From contig NC_072893.1 of the NCBI RefSeq assembly GCF_027943255.1, forward strand, positions 2,542,001-2,606,000: a stretch of DNA of 64,000 nt, read 5' to 3'. This document shows positions 1-11,006 of this stretch, one piece after another (position 1 is the first letter of the stretch; the number at the start of each line of letters is the position of its first letter). Position numbers and translations under genes: made by a program. The stretch is from Anastrepha obliqua (lineage: Eukaryota; Arthropoda; Insecta; Diptera; Tephritidae). The notes below the pieces were generated by a model. That model worked only from the letters and a program-made list of their open reading frames with translations, was not told where the DNA came from and made no database searches.

Positions 1-1417
1 CTGGCAGCAACATCTAAAACTAATAGCTGAGAGGATAATTAGTGCTGTGTCACAATAATTGCTCCTTTGATCCTGCGACTCTGCCGCAACACAACATGCA
101 GGCTTCAACAAACGAACACAAACAAAGGAAGAACCTAATGCGAGGTGCTGTGCATTATTACCCCTCTTATAGAGAAAATAGAGAAACAACAAACTTTTAC
201 AAGTGTCGCACAAAAAATGTCCGAAAATCATTAATCTCTGATCAATTACAATATTTTTTATATGAGTACAGTTTTGAGGTTTACGCTCCAGTGAGCAGTG
301 AAAATATAAATTAGAATTGCGATTCTGAACGTTTCTTCATTAAGTTTTTGTTGTAGACCACACGAAAGCGAGAGCTGAGTTCTGATGTGAGTTTTTTTAT
401 TGAAATCGTTTTGTATACTGGTTTTTCAACGCCTGTCAGTCTCTATTCTAAACTTCTTGATTGATTCAACTTGAATGCTGGAATTCTAGACCCATTGAAA
501 TTTCGCACTTACACTTCGCTCACTGCATAGTCGTAGTTACGGCTTTACAAGGGATTGATTTAATTTTCGATCGCCGTTAATTAAATTATTTTTCACAAAG
601 CGTTTCTACTGCAAATGAGAAGACAATAAATTGATTAATTGAGAATCCTGGCAAACTCAAACTCAAAGAAAGATGGATCACCGCATCAAGTTTTCAGCTC
701 AAAACCATTTCACTTTCATAAGATTCATATCTTGAGTATACAAAAACAATTCATAAGAATATCTTAAAAGATATTTTAACATATGCATATCCATAAATTT
801 ATGTGGGTATGTGCATATATTTTTCCCCCTCCACCTGCATAGGCGCACATTTTCTTTCAACGTAATTCCAACATATTTTGACAACAAGCAAAAACGGATG
901 TACATACAAATATGGCTAATTTGTTTTGCCGTAGATGTCATTTGGAAATAAAGACACAATAACAGGATTTGCATTTTTCGGTTGAGTCCCATTTGTTCGC
1001 TTTTGTGTAAAAAATAAAATATGACGATTAGGTGGCGGTGCACAAAAAGGACAAAATGCCGAATCCGAATATTAAAGAAAATATTTTTATCTATCTGTTC
1101 AAAATTGTACAAAGCGGTTAGCTGGCAAATGCCAACAAGATTAGTAGGTTCTGCATTCGATTCAATAAGTTCCGCTATCGACATCTAAGCTAAGCACAGT
1201 TGATCTTTTGAATGTGCCTTTGTTTCATTATTGTTGAAGTGCATCATTGGTGATTATCGAGTTCGTGCCCTTTGTTCCCACTGTGCGAGTAGTTTATGCC
1301 CTATGTTTTATAAAATTCTTTAGTTTACAGAGGATTGTACAGCCTTGTCGTTTTGTGAGAGTTGAATGCGCATTTGCAAGGCCAAAACTGGAGGCGAATA
1401 ATGGGATTAGTTAACAA
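1..1417. other. No gene seen; AT-rich non-coding DNA
   Basis: The short open frames here (for example at 42-314 and, on the minus strand, 699-1184) have no recognisable motif, and their composition is that of the surrounding AT-rich DNA. No transposon terminus, tRNA or promoter motif was recognised. Confidence 0.5.
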
Positions 1418-1735
1418 GGCCGCCGTAGTCGAATGGTGCGTGACTACCATTCGGAATTCAGAGAGAACGTAGGTTCGAATCTCCGTGAAACAGCAAAATG
1501 AAGAAAAAGTTTTTTTTTAATAGCGGTCGCTCCTCGACAGCCAATGGCAAACCTTCTAGCGTGTTTCCATAAAAAAGCTCCTCATAAAAAATATTTGCGT
1601 TCGGAGTCGGCTTGATATTGTAGGTCCCTCCATTTGTGGAACAACATCAAGACGCACGCCACAACCAGGAGGAGGGGCTCTGCCAAACACCCAAAAAGGG
1701 TATACGCGCCAATTATATATGCATGTATGTATGTA
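1418..1735 (+). repeat. tRNA-derived SINE, near full length
   Basis: The head (1418-1490) carries Pol III-type internal promoter boxes: an A-box-like GTAGTCGAATGG and a B-box GGTTCGAATC. A body follows with CAGCCAATGGCAAACC, AAAGCTCCTCATAAAA and GGAACAACATCAAGACGC. The 3' end reads CTCTGCCAAA, 17 bases, CGCGCCAATTA, then a TATATAT/ATGTATGT tail. The same order of blocks recurs at 24520 and, on the minus strand, at 8937, so this is a dispersed family rather than a tRNA gene. Further partial copies lie throughout the window. A tRNA-Leu/Ser-like origin is suggested by the A-box TAGCCGAATGG seen in the 24520 copy. Confidence 0.88.
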
Positions 1736-1879
1736 ACATGCCGACGCACCTGTAAGGATGCTATCGAAAGAACATTTGCTTAACTATTTGTATCATTTGC
1801 ATTTATTTGCAAGGCCAAAAATAGAAATTCGGATATTATAAATTAAAAATATGTAAGGCCCTTGTATTTGGCATATGTA

Positions 1880-2840
1880 TCGGGTGTTTTTTAGCTGCAT
1901 GAGAACTATCGATATCGATAACTATGATTTGATTTGTTCAGTAAGGTTTGGCAAGTCATCATGAATCGCTTAAGGGGACAGATACCTGTAAAATTTGGAA
2001 AAAAAAATTTTTTTTTCACAAAATGTTAATCTAATCCTTTAAGAATATGTCAAACAATTTTTAGAACGTAAATGTAAGTATTTCTTATATAATATTATAG
2101 ATCGTCAACCGTGACGACTCTATTCTTTGCGTTCGAGCGCTGGGAGAGGTATAGTTACATTTTATTCAAACCTTAGACGCGTTTTTCTCAAAACTATATT
2201 TTTCGAATTGGAGTGCACGATAATTCGAAGAGTTATTGACCGATCTCCCTGAAATTTTGTACACATATTTTTTATGATATTACTTTCTATGTAAATTTAC
2301 AAGTTTTTGAAAATTTTTGGAAAAAAAATTTTTTCGAAGCAAAAATAGTAGAAATATTCGTCCCAAATTCATTTTTTTAAGCATTTTATTCCGCGAATTT
2401 TTTTTTTGTTTCCATTTTTTTTAATTCATGTAGAAATTATGACATTAATAAACAAAAAATTTTTTGGTTTTTCTATTCAGGTCACGGACGCCGATGCTAC
2501 AATGCCCGCCGATTGAGAAGCCCCCCTGCGACCGTCCTGGAATAATTGAGTGCACAGCCGCCATTTTAAATGATTGAAGTAAAAAAAAAAAAGATTTTAT
2601 ATTAATTTAATGCGTAAATAAACTGTATGCCAATTTTGAAAAAAAATATATTGACTTCTTCATTTTAAATAATTTTAAGGTATCTGTCCCCTTAACGCCG
2701 AAAAACGCTTCCAAATTGTGGGAATTTACTTAACAAGAAATAATTAAATCTGTTCGCGAAATTCATTGAGCGAACTGTTGAAGAAGACCCCGAAATGTCG
2801 ATTCGTCGTCGTTCTCAAATTGTGGACATTTGAAATGTGG
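1880..2840 (+). mobile_element. IS630-Tc1-mariner-type remnant (TCGGGTG-end family), split by a MITE
   Basis: The 5' terminus TCGGGTGTTTTTTAGCTGCA, preceded by TA, matches the ends of copies at 58029 and (minus) 61360. An ATG at 1961 opens a transposase-like start. After removing the insert at 1974-2691 and allowing one frameshift, the peptide EKRFQIVGIYL and then VEEDPEMSIRRRSQ can be read. Both resemble the helix-turn-helix part of insect Tc1/mariner-like transposases. The coding region stops making sense after about 2835 and no 3' terminus was found, so this is a decayed 5' fragment. Confidence 0.7.
1970..2695. mobile_element. TTAA-flanked MITE (about 718 bp) nested in the remnant
   Basis: The element proper is 1974-2691. 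Its ends are perfect 14-base inverted repeats, GGGGACAGATACCT at the left and AGGTATCTGTCCCC at the right, followed by near-matching TAAAATT. Both sides are flanked by TTAA (1970-1973 and 2692-2695), the target-site duplication typical of the piggyBac superfamily. No open frame resembles a transposase, so it is non-autonomous. Assignment to piggyBac is inferred from TTAA alone. Part of the interior (ACGCGTTTTTCTCAAAAC at 2177-2194) is shared with the MITE at 20552-21234. Confidence 0.85.
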
Positions 2841-3594
2841 ACCTTAGAAATCAATACAAAAATACAAATATTTTTTCCATTGAAACATGTATTTTTTACT
2901 TTTCATTAGCTATTCGCTTTCCTTAAAACAATCGCTGAGCTTTTGCCTTCTAAACCGATTTACAATCCTAGCGAATGAAAAAAAAACGGCACCAACAGCA
3001 TCCCTAGCATCAGACTGAATCAGGAAGTACTTCTTGAATCTCTTTGCTTCTTCATGCAAATCTTTTGTTTGGATTGTACGACAATTACAGTTATGAGGTG
3101 AGGAGTTTGTTATATCGTACACGAAAAGCAAAGACTCACAACTCAAGATTTCAATCGGGTTTTTCTGCGTATTAACTCATTTTTTATATCTATTAAATCT
3201 TAATCATAATAAAAACTTGTTTTAATAATATATTTCACATAAGATGGCTTTTCTTTAATGATAATCTTAATTCGGTCGCAATACTAAACATATTTTCACA
3301 TCATTTTTATTTGAACCTTTGATGAATATTTTCTGCGGAAAAGAAGATAAGTCAAAACTAAAAATATTTATTGATCTAATATCCCTGATGAGAGTGCAAT
3401 AGATTTTGACTAACTTGACATTTTGATAACGAATAAATATTTTACTGAGCTGCAATTTTTTACAGTTAGTATGTAGTAAAAAAATATTTTTACTGCAATT
3501 TTTTAGTAATCACTAAATATTTACTGGTAATGCAAACTATGTTTCAATATCTGTAAACAATTATATTTACTGCTACTGTAGAGTGCTCATCTAT
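2841..3594. other. No gene seen
   Basis: AT-rich sequence. Short minus-strand frames at 2910-3146 and 3267-3455 show no known motif. No transposon ends recognised. Confidence 0.45.
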
Positions 3595-3752
3595 GCCAAA
3601 AATACACTCGGAGGTTTGGCATTGCCTGTGGAGGGCCCACCGCCATTAGACAAATCCTTTCCATCCTTTGGTGTTTCATGCTCAGAATAGGACTCAGACG
3701 CGTGCCCTACCGAATGGTAGTCCCTTACAAACTCATGGGTTGTGGCGACGAA
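3595..3752 (-). repeat. tRNA-derived SINE, 5' part (degenerate)
   Basis: On the minus strand this reads as the SINE head and first body section. The plus strand shows ACCGAATGGTAGTCCCTTAC (complement of the A-box side), GTGTTTCATG, and AATACACTCGGAGGTTTGGC, all matching the reverse complement of the copy at 24520. The 3' third with its conserved end is missing. Confidence 0.75.
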
Positions 3753-6329
3753 GAAAATGCCCAATTTGCGCAACTTAATTGTAAATTAGTATCTCGCCTT
3801 GTTGCGTTTGTTGGACAATACCCTTACTTATCGTTTAAATAAAAAAATTGTAAATACCAAATATAACAAAATTGCATGAGCTATTTATGTGTGAATTCGT
3901 TTATTTGTATTGAAGAATTGGTAGCATAACAACAAAAAGAAATTCTTCTGATATGATTAATTGCCTTACTAAAATGTTGGTAATTGTTGAGTAATCGTGA
4001 AGATTAATTTTTTGCCTGTGCGCCCATTAATTTACTTTCAATAAATTTTTTGAAATATTCAAAGAGCCGACGGCATTTCCATGTTCAATCAAAACTTGCG
4101 TATTAAAACTTATAAAACAAATCACGTATATTCGTATGTACGAGTATATGCATGTGGAGAAATAGTCAGCTGCTCTCAAATAAATAAAAATAAATACCCA
4201 AAACAAAATATGACTACAGTAACGCCAAAATTTAGTTCTAAATGAGATCGTAAGTATTATAATTGCTAATATAATTGTGTTAATATTTTGATGCCAGTAG
4301 CGATGGCGCGAATACACACAATCATGGTGTGGCTTTGCTGCCGTGATGAATGTGTGCGTTGTTTGTGCAGTATACTGAAATCTCTGGCGCTCTTTCAGCG
4401 GTTCTCAGTTCTCTCTTCGAAACTTGCCGTAGCATTGAATACATTTGCACTGCCTTACCAACCGCAAACACTTCTACACTAGAGAAGCCCTGCTCATTTA
4501 TTTATATGCATGTACAAATACAGTCTCTCTGTGTTAGGGATACTCACTGTTCTCACTGTTTTTGGAGATTCAAGTGACCATGTACCAACATATTAACTGA
4601 CTAAAGTTATCCACCAGCAGTCGGTGGACGGGCGGTATTACCAGTTCCAATGTTGTTATAATTTTTGTTGTCTTTGTTCGTTTTTTCTTTAATATTGTGG
4701 TTGAACGTTGGACGACACAAATTTTACAGTGTCACACGCATGAGAAAAGAGACCGAAACAAATCCGAAGTGGACCTATAGCACCGAATACAACTTACTGA
4801 ACCAACAACGACCACTGGTAACGCTGCAAGCGAGAAAGGGAAAACTGCTGCACAGCAACACTAAACTCAGCCCAAATGGAGCTGTGTGGCTGCGGCTATG
4901 ACGATAACGACGACGATGGCGACACAAACATCATTGATAAAAGCAACGGCAGCGACGGCGGGTAAACTCGACTGCACAGGTACCTAAGTACACGGAGGCC
5001 ACTAGCCACGCTGGGCACTAGTCACTCGCATATGAAACTGTTTATATGGAGCGCGCTAGTATTGATGTTCACCTATGCGTATACTATATTTACATGCACA
5101 CACACATACATAAGTATTTTATATGTAAATGCTTATAAGAATTGCAATTAGTGGAGTTATTGTGGATGTAGATGGTTATGCGGGTGCGGAAGATTATGCG
5201 TTCACGTTAATGTCACCCTAATCCTACTGGAGTGGATTGTTTTTCATACATATTTACATTGCATATGTGTGTATGTACAATATGCAAGTTAGTAAATATA
5301 TTTACCAATATCTACATATATCGAAATATCAAGATTGTTGGGCTGCCGCGCTATGAGGAATAATTCATCGCTTAAAAAATATGCGTTCCTAAAATATGTG
5401 ATCTTTATAAAAGGTTTCTTTAGATGCACTGCAGAATAGTATTGTCGTAATTATTCTTATCAAGGAATGATTCTGATAATGATATCATATTAAGTAGCGT
5501 GAATGAATAACTGACGTAAGAGATTTAATAAAATTCTTTGAATTCATTTGAAGAAGGTTACAGTTGTCGAATTGTTTCATGGGGAATCAAAGTCAAGAAA
5601 ATTCTAAACGAAGTAGAGCTATTACGCAATAATACTTTCCTGATATTTACATTCTATACATTTTACTATTTTCAAGGATCCCTAATTTGTTTATTTTGGC
5701 CTTTAATGGTATTCAAACCCAAATTTAAATTTCAAACTCACCTATCTTTTTGTGCATACATACATACATACATAAGTAAGCCTATAGTTGCATTTAATTA
5801 AGATTTATAAATTTAAAGATACGTAGTTCATAATGTACGCAAGATAGTAAAATAATATTTATTAATTTAAAATGCAATTGTTTGGTTATATTTTAGACAA
5901 ATTTACAAAATTACAAAAAAAAATTTCCATTTTCCAATTCGAAGGGCGTTGATGGCTGGCGTAAACACTGTTCAACAGGTAATAGCAATCGTCCTGGCGC
6001 TTTCTTTCAATTGAGGTCTATTATAATAACAAACCCAGCGGTTGCCCCCCTACCGCCCAACCGACACGAGAGGCACAAAACGCATAACGTACGGATCATT
6101 TCAGTTTGGCGCTGGGCCAAGAAAGGCAAGAGTTTGTTAAGCGTCGAGAACTAAAAACGTTCAGTTATAAAAAAAATGTGTCAGCTGAATGAAAAAGACA
6201 CATTTTTTTACTATCGTCAATCATTTATTGAGAGGACATGAGCCGTTTTCTTCATGGTAAAAAGCGGGTCCGATATATTAAAAGTGCGGGAATGAGAATT
6301 ACAATTTTTGCATACCGAACGACATGGTA
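3753..6329. other. No gene recognised; low-complexity patches
   Basis: A stretch at about 4876-4975 has GAC/GAT/GGC-rich triplets that could be untranslated leader or short coding sequence, but there is no frame or splice context to call an exon. A CATA microsatellite lies at 5755-5775. The 5940-6140 stretch is relatively G+C rich and looks like part of an unidentified repeat. Confidence 0.35.
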
Positions 6330-6490
6330 CGTTGAGGTCGTAATCTATTGCATCTAGTCTTGTAGATGTTCCATGGCATTTTTTGTTTGTTTTGATTTTG
6401 TAATATGATAACTGGCATATGTCCGCCGCGGTCTATTCGATTCAATTTTTGATTCATTTTCAGAGTACTTAACAGTTCTCTAGACATAAA
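6330..6490 (-). pseudogene. Transposase C-terminus, Tc1/mariner-like (TCGGGTG-end family)
   Basis: The minus-strand peptide includes NRIDRGGHMPVIILQNQ and then KMPWNIY. This corresponds to the C-terminal RGGHM-(P/S)-x-II motif of the transposase remnants at 58029-58583 (GGHMSEIIL-like after one frameshift) and 60870-61360. No catalytic region is present and no terminal repeat was located, so only a 3' fragment survives. Confidence 0.55.
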
Positions 6491-6565
6491 TATGTATTTA
6501 GCTCACATTAGCGTGAATATGTATATACATATTTACTTTAACTTTTCCTATGGATGTGGACATTG

Positions 6566-6600
6566 CTTGTCGAGGAACGACCGCTCTTAAAAAAAACCCT
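6566..6600 (-). repeat. Very short SINE fragment
   Basis: GTCGAGGAACGACCGCTCTT resembles the complement of the SINE body section around TAGCGGTCGCCCCTCGGC. Only about 35 bases are recognisable. Confidence 0.4.
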
Positions 6601-6649
6601 TTTCTATAACTTACCGCTTTATGCGTGAAATTTCTCGGTTACAGACAGT

Positions 6650-7270
6650 ACCAAGGTCTTGAAGGTAGAAAAAATGTTGGGCGTGCTTCACAGGAATGTC
6701 AGGCAGTCCTAAGTGATTTTAGAATCGTATTCAAGGTCAGCCTTATTTGTGTTCCGGGGCACAGAGATATTGAGGGAAATTTGTAAAGACGAAAAGCTAG
6801 CCAGGAAAAGTACTACTCTTCAACTGCTTATTGGGGGAAGTACCATTGGGGTACCTATGGCCAAAGGCAAACTAAAAATTAAAAATTATCCAAGAGGTCA
6901 ATAGGATAAGCAATAAGAAGGAACTGGCATTCCCTGAGACTAAGAGTTTTCTCCCAAGAATAGAAGTTGTATAGATGAGGAAGAGGAAGAGGAGGAAGAA
7001 GAAGAGGAAGAAAGAGGAGGAGGAAAAGGAAGAGCACTTCCTTTGCAATTGTCCAGCCTTGGCTAAAATCAGAGCAGGTTGCTACGTAGATAATTTTTCA
7101 GTTCTCTTACGGAACTGTTCGGCGTGGGGATTGCACCAATCCTGCGCTTCATAAGAGCCACACAATAGTTTCACGAAGAAAAATAAATGGGGTTCCTGTG
7201 TCGCACAGTGGCATCACAACTAAGTGAGTTGATCGTACAGACCGACTACAACCATAACCTAACCTAGGTT
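6650..7270 (+). mobile_element. LINE 3' remnant: RNase H end, zinc-knuckle, CCTAA tail
   Basis: With frameshifts, 6650-6780 reads ECQAVLSDF then SLICVPGHRDIEGN. This matches the WVPGHxGIxGNExAD signature of RNase H in LOA/I-type non-LTR retrotransposons. Downstream (7035-7065) HFLCNCPALAKIR matches the last histidine-cysteine half of the C-terminal zinc-knuckle. Between them a glutamate run has expanded. The end reads GTGGCATCACAAC and then CATAACCTAACCTAGG, like the LINE 3' end at 61420-61594. It is a decayed 3' fragment with several stops. Confidence 0.68.
6977..7035 (+). repeat. GAGGAA/GAAGAG microsatellite inside the LINE remnant
   Basis: An uninterrupted purine tract of GAG, GAA and GGA units. 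In the LINE frame it encodes a run of glutamates placed between the RNase H part and the CNCPAL zinc-knuckle half, so it probably grew from an acidic linker. Confidence 0.85.
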
Positions 7271-7871
7271 TTTACATTTTTATGCGACAGCGTACGTTGA
7301 ACAGCGTACTAAGTAATTTTCTTACAAGAAACTTTCTTTTTCGAATATAAAATAAAAGTTTGTCTAAGATAACAAAAAAAAAACTAAAGTAATGGCCCAT
7401 GATGAAAATATTTTTCTTGTAATACATACATACTTTTATTCCTTAAAATATTGCGACAAGTGCATTTTAGAGTTAAGTGGATATCAAGAATTGTATAAGC
7501 AACTTGAGCAGTACGGAAAAATGTGTACGCTTGCCATCAAGTTGCGAAACATATTTTTATTCCTAATTTCAGTTTGAACTTTGTAATTGAATTCAAACTT
7601 AAAGCAAACTTTAATTTTTGTTTTTGTAATAAAAATGAATTCTTCTTGTTTTATAAATGTTACCTATTTATGTTGGCTTTGGAATATTTGGATGTGATTA
7701 TTACTTCTTCTGCAGTAATTTTTGGCAAATGTATTAAAGTCATTTCATCTTACACGATTTCTTAAAGTTTGCAACAAATTTTCAAATTGGCTCTATGCCG
7801 CATGCATTTTTTTAAACGACTTTGTTTTTGCACGATGTTCCAAGGAACGTATCTACGTAAAAAGAGTTCAG
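7271..7871. other. No gene seen
   Basis: AT-rich sequence with several short overlapping frames and no recognisable motif. It ends at the left target-site duplication of the R1-like LINE. Confidence 0.45.
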
Positions 7872-7885
7872 TGTAAACTCAGTAC

Positions 7886-8920
7886 TTTTTTTTTTTGGTG
7901 GGTGAGGTAGGGTTCAAAATGCCTTCGCACTTACAGTGACCGCCGTCTACTGCGTCGTGTGGTGTCGCCACTAAAACGATCCCTCCTCTCCTTCTAGGGA
8001 GACACCCTTCCCGAAACTGCTTTCTATATTACTTTTGGAGGGCCCAGAACGGCATACATAAAGGACCAATTATTCACCCACGTCTGGGTCCACCATATTT
8101 GTAGCCAGCTTTCTTGCTATAGGCTCGTCTTCTTGTGTCTCTATCTGTGCGGCTTCGCTTTGTTGCACTGTGTCGAGGTCAATCTTTTTTTTTCGTAGTA
8201 CGTTCTCGATGTATTTATTTACGGCGTTCCAGATGTCCCCGCGTTCGAGCCTTTTGCTGATTATGTTGCTCGGTGCGATGTCGCCGATCTGCCCCGTCAG
8301 AGCATTTCTCTCTGCCAGCCATCTGTCACAACTAAAAAACGTGTGTTCAGCGTCATCGCTCGGTGCTTCGCAGTAAATGCACTCGAAATCGAAATATCAG
8401 TGGCCCAAGAGGAACTGGGTTAAGAAGTATTTCACTTCTCCGAAGGTCTTTTGGATCCATTTGTCAATTGATGGAATAAGTTTCGCCGTCCATCTGCCAC
8501 TCGGCTTTGCCACCGCGGCATGGTTTGGCGTCTCCGTTCTGGGAAGCTAGTGATTACGTTTTTCTTCTTGGAGTCGCACGCATCTATTCGTTCCCGGACC
8601 ATGAGGTCGATAGGGATCTGACCGCTGATCACGAAAATTGCAGCGCCTGAGACAGTGCGGTAGGCTGAGGCAACTCTGAGTGCCGCTGTTCGGTGCACAG
8701 CCTCCAGTGCTGTGCGCTTGGCTTTGCAATTTAGCACAATTCCCCATACTTCGCTGCCGTACAGGAGAATTGAGCTTGTGGCCGCCAAAATTAGCTTTCT
8801 TTTACTCTGTGTTGGCCCACCGATGTTTGCCATTAATCTACTTAGCATACCCATGACCTTTCCTGCTTTGGTAGCCGCATACCGTATCTGGGCCCAGAGA
8901 GTAAGCCTGCAGTCAAGTAA
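7886..8920 (-). mobile_element. 5'-truncated R1-like LINE with target-site duplication
   Basis: The minus-strand frame at 8854-8432 reads MANIGGPTQSKRKLILAATS, LLYGSEVWG, then HRTAALRVASAYRTVS and IPIDLMVRER. This is the domain just after the reverse transcriptase in R1-clade elements. In another frame (about 8400-8300) CIYCEAPSDDAEHTFFSC gives the C-terminal zinc-knuckle. The 3' end is a poly-T run on the plus strand (7886-7897), i.e. a poly-A tail. TGTAAACTCAGTACTT occurs at both 7872-7887 and 8921-8936, a 14-16 bp target-site duplication. Everything upstream, including the reverse transcriptase active site, is absent, consistent with aborted reverse transcription. Frameshifts show it is inactive. 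Confidence 0.85.
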
Positions 8921-8936
8921 TGTAAACTCAGTACTT

Positions 8937-9189
8937 GGATATATTTATATATATATATGTATACATATATATATTTGGCGCGGGTGGGGCTTTTGGGCGT
9001 TTGGCCAAGCTCCTTCTCCTATTTATGATGTACGTTTTGATGTTATTACACAAATGGAGGGCCCTACAGTATCTGCCGAGGGGCGACCGCTATTAGAAAA
9101 AAAACTATTTCTTCATTTTTGTGTTTCACCGAGATTCGAACTGACGTTCTCTCTAAATTGTATATGGCTATTCGGCTACGGTGGCCGCT
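8937..9189 (-). repeat. tRNA-derived SINE, near full length
   Basis: On the minus strand the head contains CCGTAGCCGAATAGCC and the B-box-like GTTCGAATC. The body has TAGCGGTCGCCCCTCGG, and the 3' end has GGCCAAACGCCCAAAAG then CGCGCCAA followed by an AT-repeat tail at 8941-8974. It begins directly at the right target-site duplication of the R1-like LINE. The 3' stem seen in the 24520 copy is disrupted here. Confidence 0.85.
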
Positions 9190-9999
9190 GGATGTTAAGC
9201 CAACTTTTTAATTAAATTCAAAAAGTCGGGAAAAGCTCTATGGGAATAGTACTGCAAATTAGGTAAACAAATATAAGGAGACAACAGCATAATAGCACTA
9301 TTTGAGGTCGATTTGTTTTCTTGTAACGACGAGCATCATGCAGTGTTAGCTATATGCAAATGTTTATAAAAAATGCGTTTCATTTTAGGTTTTCTTAATT
9401 TTTGAGATGAATACCTTCAGCGCACATACATATTACATATGTAAAAATACAAAAATTCGTATGAACAACTAAAACTTCATATGAATATTTGTAAACATGT
9501 GTGAGCAAAGCTTGTAATTCAATTACTTAAATAAAATTCTGATAATTATGCACGCGAATCCATCGATAAACATACTTATGTATGTGCATAAATATATACA
9601 TTTGTTATGTATTAGGAAATGCTCATAAGCTGGTTCACATTCAAGAAATGTTTGGCGGGGATATAAAATGTTGCTCGCATTGGATTAAGAGAATTATTAA
9701 AGGGTCTGCATCTCTTAGGCGCTCGCGCGAGAGCTCTCTCACGCAGCTGCTTCAAGAGTTCTTAGTCGGATGTTATTTTTGTTCACACATAAATGCTCGG
9801 AATATTCTGTTGCGAGACTTTTTGACTTTCAGAACATTTTACTCACTCTCTTACAATCGAATGCACCCAAACAATTGTTAAACGAATGTAGAGAAGTTAA
9901 ACTGCCCTTTCTCTCGATGCGCTCTTCTCAGTCGCCAGCCACTACAGCCTCAACCTCAGTCAACAGCTAGCTGCCTGGGCAAAGCAGCAGTCACTGTGT
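9190..9999. other. No gene seen; AT-rich with CATA repeats
   Basis: No coding motif. Contains the palindromic GAGA-type site listed separately. Confidence 0.4.
9717..9740. promoter_or_regulatory. GAGA/CTCTC palindrome
   Basis: GCTCGCGCGAGAGCTCTCTC contains overlapping GAGAG and CTCTC words, the type of site bound by GAGA-factor (Trl) in flies. It sits just before the relatively G+C-rich 9.9-12 kb stretch. A regulatory role is only suggested. Confidence 0.3.
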
Positions 10000-11006
10000 T
10001 GTCGCTGCTTGTGCTTGTGGCTGCGACTGTGGTCAGAGTTGTTGTGATAAATAAATGTGGATGTGACTGCGGCTATGGCTACGGCTTTGGCTTTTCTGTC
10101 GCTCCAATCGACCCCTCACCAGTTACCCAGCCATCCAAAGTGTACTGATTGAGGCGCAGTTGGAGACGAATTGGTTTAGCTTTTCGCTGCTGGCTCATTC
10201 GCACGTCTGTTTCGGTGGTCGCACAGCACAGCAGACCGGTCGTCCATTACAGTATTGCCAGTAGTCACTCCAGTGGCTTGCGACTCGCCGACTCGCCAGT
10301 TCTACTCTAAACATACGCGCTCCGCTGTCTGCGCAACTCAACCACCAACAGGCGACCGCAAAGACTATCAGTCATCAGCACGACGGAGCATTCAAGCTCC
10401 AGAAAAAACGCAAAAAGTATCCGTATGCGTTGTGTTTACTTGGTAGTCGCACTGCATAACACAGCACGGTACGTAATAGCGCCGCTTGTTCAGATGTACG
10501 GACAGCTAGGCAGGCTGGCTGGCAGACACAGCACGGTCCGGCCGATACGGGAGCGAAACGTTGTGCGCATTGAGTGGCGTGGCTACGAAGTTCGATGTGA
10601 TTTGCCGTCGCAAAAATGCAAATACTCGTTGGCCTCTTAAAAAAATTATAAAAGTTTTGTTAGATTTCTAAAAGTGGAGAAGTGAAATTGTTTGAATTAA
10701 CTGCTTTTAACAGTTTATGAAGAATGGAATACATATATTTTTGTTTGTGAAACTATTCAGTAATTCACTAAAAAGTATGTTGGTTTCCGGAAGAAATGTG
10801 TACAAATAAAGAAAGACAAAAACAAGTTCGGGCAAAATAAAACGAAAAACGTGTGACACCACCAACGTTGCTGGAAGTACGTTACCGACGTACCGTTCTC
10901 GCTCGCAAACTCAACAACAGGAACAAAACAACATTGGACGCAAAAAAACGTCCCCTAAAAAGTCACCACTGCAGCCCCAGAACGCAGTCAAGCAGCTTTT
11001 AAGTAA
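9960..11006 (+). promoter_or_regulatory. Possible promoter / untranslated leader region of a host gene
   Basis: The composition changes from AT-rich to CAG-, CAA- and CGA-rich DNA, e.g. AACTCAACAACAGGAACAAA near 10906 and GGCTATGGCTACGGCTTTGG near 10070. This is typical of fly promoter-proximal and 5' untranslated sequence. An Initiator-like TCAGTC lies at 10368-10373, but no matching downstream promoter element was found at the expected spacing, and no TATA box. Frames at 10255-10640 are short and lack motifs. Strand and gene are not established. Confidence 0.3.

Noticed and set aside
699..1184. A 161-codon minus-strand frame as a gene
   Set aside because: AT-rich composition typical of surrounding DNA, no domain, no splice or promoter context.
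1421..1495. A tRNA gene, because A- and B-boxes are present
   Set aside because: The same boxes recur with the same non-tRNA body downstream at 24520 and 8937, and the sequence does not fold into a full cloverleaf by eye. It is a SINE head.
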